Source: CAZFCK01 sp964517355 (GTDB lineage: Bacteria; Desulfobacterota; Desulfovibrionia; Desulfovibrionales; Desulfovibrionaceae). Taken from it: DNA of 42,123 nt. The notes beneath the pieces are model-generated. The model was not told where the DNA came from and searched no databases. It saw only the letters and a list, made by a program, of their open reading frames with translations. The position numbers and the translations under genes are program-made. The stretch is taken from the NCBI GenBank assembly GCA_964517355.1, contig CAZFCK010000012.1, positions 1 to 42,123 on the forward strand. Direction: 5' to 3'. Below, piece by piece: positions 38,071 through 42,123 of this stretch (its first letter is position 1; each line of letters starts with the position of its first letter).

Positions 38071-39996
38071 AGGCTGTCCCGGCAGGAGTGCGGGGGCGGG
38101 GCAGCGCAGCACGGCGGCAATGCCCTGGAGCAGCTCGGCTTGCTCCTGCGTCACTTCTCCGGTGTGACGCACGCAGGCCAGGCACGCGGCCATGCATCCT
38201 TGCCGCGCCTGCGCGGCGAGGCGGCCGAGGACTTCGAGCGATGCATCCACATCGCGCAAGCGTACGCGCTGCGTCCGCGGCATTTTCAGATCGCTTATTC
38301 CCAAAACACCGGCGCCGGCGTTGAACGCGGCCTGTTGCGCTGATGGCGCATCCCGCGTGCCGCGCATGCCGGAACGCGCCAGGGCCGCAAGCAACATGGC
38401 GCAGGCAAGGGCCTTTTCCTCCCACGTGGGGAGGACGTCGCGTTGCGGCGTTGATTCGGGATCTTGCAGGGTGTTTGCGAGCACCTTCTCCAGCATCCAT
38501 TCAAAAAGATTGACTCGTTTGTCCGCCGCTATGAGCGCCTTGACGCGACGCAGAATTTCCTCGCGCCCCGCAAAGGGCAGATGGGGCAGGATAAGGTGCA
38601 GCAATGGCAAAAACGCCGCGCAAGGCACGGACGCGAGTATTTCGGCCTGGCGCAAGGCCTTGTCGTGAAAGGTGACGTCGCTGTATTCCAGTAATACGTC
38701 GCTCATGAGATCCCGCTCATCCGGCCGCGACCTGGCAAGCAACATGCCGCAGAGCAGGGATGGGGCGTCGCGTCCGCTGCGCGCCGCACTTTGGATGGAG
38801 TGGGGCAGCTTGTCGAGCAGGGCCAGGGCATGGCGGCGGTAGGCGCCGGGGAGCTTTTCATCGTGAATCGCCACCGGCATTTTTCTGACGTTTATGGGGG
38901 CGCCCGCGAAACCGGCAAGCTCTACCCGCGCCTGAGCCAGCACTGATTGACGCAAAGTGGTTTCTTCCACGGCGGATTTATGGGGCCATGGCCCCTGGTA
39001 AAAGGGATCTATGCGCCGGATACGCTCTTCCAGAGTCGGATGGGTCGCCAGTTTTCGCGCCAGCCAGGTATTCAGTCCGTTGGCGAAATAGAGGTGGCTG
39101 GCCAGGGGCGCATGGGGTGAGTCCATGAGCGATCCCTGCCGGCAGCCGCCGATTGTGAGCAATACCTGGATCAATGCCGCGGGATTGCGGGTGAACTCCA
39201 CAGCAGCGGCGTCGGCGAGAAATTCGCGTTGGCGTCCCACGGCCGCTTTCAGCAATGTGCAACTGAAAGTACCGGCGCTGCCGATGGCGCCGAGAGCCAA
39301 TCCCGCCAGGATGCCCGGGATGAAGGCCCCTTCGGAATCCCCGGTGTTTCCCAGGCTGGCGCGGGTGAGTCCGTATCCCGTGAGCGCCAGAAACAGGATG
39401 CCGTGCAGCAATCCCATAAGACGCAGATTCAGGCGCATGTCTCCGTTGCAAATATGGCTGAATTCATGGGCCACCAAAGCCTGGAGCGCGTCGCGGGGCA
39501 GCAGCTCCGTTGCGCCCCGCGTGATGCCGAGCACGGCCTGGTGCGGCGTGAATCCTGCGGCAAAGGCGTTTATTCCGCATTCCTTGTCCAGCACGAAGAT
39601 CAGCGGCGTGGGAGTTTGCGAGGCAATGGCTATTTCCTCCACCACGTTGCACAGTCTTCTTTCCAGAGGCGCGGTTGTGTCCGGCCGCAGCAAGCGCCCC
39701 CCCAGCATTGCGGCCACTGCTTCTCCGCCCCCCTGGCGCAGTGTGTGCATTTTCCATAACGAGGCCAGGAGCATGTATGCCGCCGTGCCCAGGCCCACGC
39801 CGAGAAGCAGCCAACGGAATTCATAAAAGGCCCATTTGCCGGGAGGCGGCATGAAAAAGGGTTGCAAAGGCAGGATGAGCAGCATGGTCAGCAGGACCAC
39901 CAGCGCAATTACGCCGATAAAGCCGAGCACGAAATAAAAAACGAGGCTGCCGCTGGCCTGTTTGGCTCGTTCCTGTGAGGCGAAGAAATCAACCAT
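38053..39996 (-). CDS. Membrane-bound M48-family zinc metalloprotease
   Basis: A 647-residue inner-membrane protease related to HtpX/Ste24. Two N-terminal helices (about 17-47 and 61-81) precede the catalytic domain, which has the zinc motif HEFSH (His177, Glu178, His181) and a further Glu/Asp segment REFLADAAAVEFTRNPAAL. Two more hydrophobic stretches flank it. The C-terminal 300 residues are soluble and helical, longer than in typical HtpX (about 290 residues total). The ATG at 39996 begins the family sequence; the open frame to 40125 is not conserved-looking and covers the lemA end. LemA lies directly upstream, a common pairing. Confidence 0.9.
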   Translation of the reverse strand: MVDFFASQERAKQASGSLVFYFVLGFIGVIALVVLLTMLLILPLQPFFMPPPGKWAFYEFRWLLLGVGLGTAAYMLLASLWKMHTLRQGGGEAVAAMLGGRLLRPDTTAPLERRLCNVVEEIAIASQTPTPLIFVLDKECGINAFAAGFTPHQAVLGITRGATELLPRDALQALVAHEFSHICNGDMRLNLRLMGLLHGILFLALTGYGLTRASLGNTGDSEGAFIPGILAGLALGAIGSAGTFSCTLLKAAVGRQREFLADAAAVEFTRNPAALIQVLLTIGGCRQGSLMDSPHAPLASHLYFANGLNTWLARKLATHPTLEERIRRIDPFYQGPWPHKSAVEETTLRQSVLAQARVELAGFAGAPINVRKMPVAIHDEKLPGAYRRHALALLDKLPHSIQSAARSGRDAPSLLCGMLLARSRPDERDLMSDVLLEYSDVTFHDKALRQAEILASVPCAAFLPLLHLILPHLPFAGREEILRRVKALIAADKRVNLFEWMLEKVLANTLQDPESTPQRDVLPTWEEKALACAMLLAALARSGMRGTRDAPSAQQAAFNAGAGVLGISDLKMPRTQRVRLRDVDASLEVLGRLAAQARQGCMAACLACVRHTGEVTQEQAELLQGIAAVLRCPAPALLPGQPLFLEE

Positions 39997-40009
39997 GGCA
40001 AGAATCCGG

Positions 40010-40588
40010 CTAGTTGGCTGGTTCGCAGGAAAATTGGAGGTAATGAAGCGGGGCGAATCCCATGAGCCCGGCCACAAGCAGTGTGGGAAACGAGTCGCGC
40101 TGGGAATTGTAACGCGCCACGGCATCGTTGTACGCCTGCCGGGCGAACGCTATGCGGTTTTCCGTACTGCGCAGTTCCTCCATGAGCTGCAGCGTGTTGC
40201 GCATGGCTTTGAGTTCGGGGTAGGCCTCAATGCGCGCCACAAGCCCGGAAAGCGTCGCCGTAAGCGTATTTTCACTCGCGGCGAGATGCATCAGGCGCTC
40301 CTGTTCAAGGAGTGAAGGGGGCGTCATGCGCAGGGCTTCCATGGCGTGGCTGCGCGCCTGAACCACGGCGAGCAGGGTTTCGCGTTCATGCTTCATGGCG
40401 CCTTTGACCGTTTCCACGAGATTGGGCACCAGGTTGTGGCGTCTGGTCAGCTGTACGTCTATTTGGGCAAAAGCGTTTAGACCGCGTTGTTTGAGAGTGA
40501 CCAGGCGGTTGTAGGCATAAACGGCCGCCGCCCCCGCGATCAAGAACAGCAGCGCCCCCAGATAGAGTGGAAAAGCGGCATCGGGCAT
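40010..40588 (-). CDS. lemA: LemA family protein
   Basis: A 192-residue protein with one N-terminal transmembrane helix (about residues 6-26) and a long four-helix-bundle body. Family blocks are NRLVTLKQRGLNAFAQIDVQLTRRHNLVPNLVETVKG (quoted by parts: LNAFAQIDVQLTRRHNLVP), ASENTLTATLSGLVARIEAYP and RFNSQRDSFPTLLVAG-like ARYNSQRDSFPTLLVAG. AAGGAG precedes the ATG at 40588. It lies 13 bases upstream of the M48 protease on the same strand, the usual lemA-M48 arrangement; its biochemical role in the pair is not established. Confidence 0.93.
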   Translation of the reverse strand: MPDAAFPLYLGALLFLIAGAAAVYAYNRLVTLKQRGLNAFAQIDVQLTRRHNLVPNLVETVKGAMKHERETLLAVVQARSHAMEALRMTPPSLLEQERLMHLAASENTLTATLSGLVARIEAYPELKAMRNTLQLMEELRSTENRIAFARQAYNDAVARYNSQRDSFPTLLVAGLMGFAPLHYLQFSCEPAN

Positions 40589-40604
40589 ACGGGGCTCCTT
40601 GTAT

Positions 40605-40639
40605 CCCCCCAGTGCCGGAGCATGCTCCGGCAATGGGGG
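40605..40639 (-). promoter_or_regulatory. Strong hairpin just before lemA
   Basis: The perfect 18-base palindrome GCCGGAGCATGCTCCGGC (40614-40631) is extended by CCCC/GGGG arms on both sides. It sits between the binding-protein stop (40661) and the lemA ribosome binding site. On the minus strand it is followed by ATACAAGG rather than Ts, so it looks like an RNA stability or differential-expression hairpin rather than a terminator. Confidence 0.5.
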
Positions 40640-40660
40640 AGAAGGCCCGATAATAACCGA

Positions 40661-41800
40661 TTATTGCAACAATTTCCATTCCCCATTTTCAATGACGACC
40701 ATTTCAAAGGCGTCCGCGTCCAGGCCGTTATGGTCTTCGGGGGAAAAGGTGAAAATACCGCCGGTGCCCACGAAATTCTTGGTGTTTTCCAGGGCGTCGC
40801 GAATGGCCGCGGGCTCGGCGGAGCCGGCCTTGCCGATGGCGTTGAACACCAGCATCAGGGCGTCCCAGCCGTGACCGCCGAAAGCGGAGACCGGCATGTT
40901 GTATTGTGCCTCATAATCCATGATGTATTTGTCGAGCACGGGTTTTTGCGGATTGTCGGCAGGGATCTGGTTGGAAACTATGAGCCTGCCCGCGGGGAGC
41001 ATGACGCCTTCCGCCGCTTCGCCGGCCAATTCGATGAATTTTTTTGAAGCCACCCCGTGGCTTTGGTACAGAGGCGTCTTGATGCCCAGTTGGGCGCGGT
41101 TGCGGGTGATGACCGCGGGGCCGGGATTGGTGCCCCAGCAGATGATGGCGTCGGGGGCGAGTCCCTTGATTTTGGTGAGCTGCGCGGTCATGTCGGTATC
41201 CTTGGGGCCATAAACCTCATCCGCGACAAGCTCGAATCCCATGGCGGGGGCCAGTTCCTTGAGCACCTGCCTGCCGGCCTGACCGTATCCGTCGGAGACC
41301 GTGATGATGGCGATTTTTTTATATCCTTGTTTTCCGGCATGCTGCAGGATGCGCTGCACGGCGTGGCGGTCGGACTGGGGGGTTTTGAAGATCCAGGGGT
41401 TCACGGGCTTCACGATTTTTTCAGCCGCGGCGCACGAGACCAGGGGTACCTGGGCCGTGGAAAATTTGTTCATAATCGCCAAGGTGTTGCCCGAAGTCGT
41501 GGGCCCCACCACCGCCACGACCTTGTCCTTTTTCAGGAGTCTGTCGGCGTTCAGCACGGCCTTGTTTACGTCTGTTTCATCATCGTAGATGATGAGTTCA
41601 ACAGGTCTGCCCAATAACCCACCGGCATTGTTGATTTGTTCCTGAAGAAGCAGCGCGGTGTTCTTTTCGGGTTCTCCAAGAAAAGACGCGGGGCCGGTGG
41701 CGGAAAAGACGGCGCCGATGCGTATGGGGTCCTGGGCAAAGCTGTTGACGGGTAATACGGCGCATAAGGACACGACAAGAAGCAAAAAGACACGAATCAT
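40661..41800 (-). CDS. Liv-type periplasmic substrate-binding protein (orphan paralogue)
   Basis: A 379-residue type I periplasmic binding protein. The signal peptide ends at SFA (about residue 22). The mature protein (DPIRIGAVFSATGPASFLG, YDDETDVNK, GPTTSGNTLA, ICWGTNPGPAVI, SHGVASKKFIELAG) is a close paralogue of the one at 25179-26321, sharing long identical blocks. No Liv permease or ATPase lies nearby; the next genes are lemA and the M48 protease on the same strand, so it could be the first gene of that cluster. It might share the Liv permease at 14.4-18.6 kb, or sense a ligand. The ATG is preceded by GAGGAGGGAAT. Confidence 0.88.
   Translation of the reverse strand: MIRVFLLLVVSLCAVLPVNSFAQDPIRIGAVFSATGPASFLGEPEKNTALLLQEQINNAGGLLGRPVELIIYDDETDVNKAVLNADRLLKKDKVVAVVGPTTSGNTLAIMNKFSTAQVPLVSCAAAEKIVKPVNPWIFKTPQSDRHAVQRILQHAGKQGYKKIAIITVSDGYGQAGRQVLKELAPAMGFELVADEVYGPKDTDMTAQLTKIKGLAPDAIICWGTNPGPAVITRNRAQLGIKTPLYQSHGVASKKFIELAGEAAEGVMLPAGRLIVSNQIPADNPQKPVLDKYIMDYEAQYNMPVSAFGGHGWDALMLVFNAIGKAGSAEPAAIRDALENTKNFVGTGGIFTFSPEDHNGLDADAFEMVVIENGEWKLLQ
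41108..41152. repeat. 45-bp exact match to 25626-25670
   Basis: Counterpart of the identical segment in the paralogous binding-protein gene. The two copies are 15.5 kb apart, in the same orientation. Confidence 0.9.
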
Positions 41801-41968
41801 GCGATTCCCTCCTCATGTTGGGCGCCTCGCGATAAGGTCGCGGGCGTGTCCCGCAGGTTATGCGGGTATGGTGATTTCTCCAGTGGCTTGGCGGGTAGCG
41901 GCATCCGCCTTACATCAGCGAAAAGCGGGCCGCTATTGTTCCATGTTCTGTGAAGAGAAAAGCAGGTT

Positions 41969-42123
41969 ATGTCAAGAATGGATATGGAGTCGGAGTTACC
42001 GGACTGGAAAAAAGGAGTATACGTGGAGGATGGCAGCGCTTGGAGCCTCCTCGGTACGAATTCCGGATTAAAGCATTTTCGCCTTGAAACAAGGCTCTCC
42101 CCTGAAACAATTTCCAATTGTTC
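41969..42123 (+). other. Unverified partial open frame running off the window
   Basis: Starting at ATG 41969 (or 41978), the frame encodes MDMESELPDWKKGVYVED, then SAWSLLGTNSGL, and continues through repeat R5 to the edge. The first 30 residues are acidic and protein-like, but there is no strong ribosome binding site and the remainder is repeat sequence. It could be a small gene whose true stop lies outside, or chance. Confidence 0.2.
42073..42123 (-). repeat. Dispersed repeat family R, copy R5 (cut by window edge)
   Basis: Minus-strand orientation, same 48 bases as R1. Both hairpins are present. Its GCATTTTCGCC edge differs from R1/R3 beyond GAAAATGC (no CTAG). It terminates the window, as R1 begins it. 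Confidence 0.85.

Larger units (their letters stand above)
41801..42123. other. Upstream region of the binding protein, up to the window end
   Basis: No firmly supported gene. An open frame on the plus strand from 41969 or 41978 (MDMESELPDWKKGVYVED...) runs off the window through repeat R5; part of it is repeat-encoded and it is unverified. The region should contain the promoter of the binding-protein gene on the minus strand, but I could not assign boxes with confidence. Confidence 0.45.

Noticed and set aside
1..42123. CRISPR, phage or transposase genes
   Set aside because: The repeats found are dispersed, not regularly spaced; no Cas, integrase or transposase-like protein was recognised among the open frames.

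Overview
The window looks like chromosomal DNA of a GC-rich, Gram-negative anaerobe, most likely a Desulfovibrio-like member of the Desulfobacterota. This rests on the gene mix: TrmFO instead of TrmA, an FmdE/molybdopterin-binding fusion, a two-[4Fe-4S] ferredoxin-nitroreductase, several branched-chain-amino-acid-type substrate-binding proteins, a type PutA without DNA-binding domain and an Mla lipid-transport operon. The assignment is inferred from gene content; no rRNA, tRNA, phage, IS element or CRISPR was seen.

Layout. 1-2.5 kb: trmFO (minus), a degenerate stretch with a perfect 53-bp tandem duplication, and a small methyltransferase. 2.7-7.05 kb: a Ser/Thr phospho-signalling operon made of a PP2C phosphatase, an FHA protein and a CHASE2/TPR/Ser-Thr kinase, behind a good sigma70-type promoter. 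7.2-8.7 kb: a CstB-like persulfide dioxygenase/rhodanese with a terminator. 8.7-10.2 kb: two unknown small proteins and an ABM-like protein. 10.3-12.7 kb: an FmdE-zinc ribbon-MoeA-like fusion followed by a gene-free AT-rich stretch. 12.7-18.6 kb: a DMT exporter and a complete livG-K-H-M-F amino-acid ABC operon. The latter is divergent from putA (18.8-21.8 kb), which suggests uptake and oxidation of proline or related amino acids. 22.2-24.9 kb: a secreted NHL-repeat protein with a C-terminal membrane anchor, then the convergent ferredoxin-nitroreductase. 25.0-30.1 kb: mlaE(STAS)-mlaF-mlaD-lipoprotein plus a Liv-type binding protein as the last gene, closed by an intrinsic terminator. 30.5-34.4 kb: a PreP-like M16 protease divergent from a short-chain dehydrogenase. 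34.6-38.1 kb: a stand-alone cyclic-nucleotide-binding protein convergent with a Kv-like potassium channel, then a soluble PAS-PAS histidine kinase. 38.05-41.8 kb: a membrane M48 protease, LemA and a second orphan Liv-type binding protein.

The signals least explained by ordinary genes are two families of short, structured, dispersed intergenic repeats. Family R (about 55 bp, two hairpins) has copies at 1-53, 12662-12717, 23980-24036 and 42073-42123. Family H (one 35-bp hairpin) has copies at 24050-24084 and 34501-34535. Stem bases differ between copies in a compensatory way, so the secondary structure appears to be selected. Both window ends lie inside inverted R copies, so the window may be an assembly contig broken at the repeat.

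I saw no unmistakable new defence or mobile system. The best candidates for undescribed biology are the R/H repeat families, the Liv-type binding protein attached to the Mla operon, the potassium channel/cNMP-binding pair, and the two unknown small proteins at 8.7-9.5 kb.
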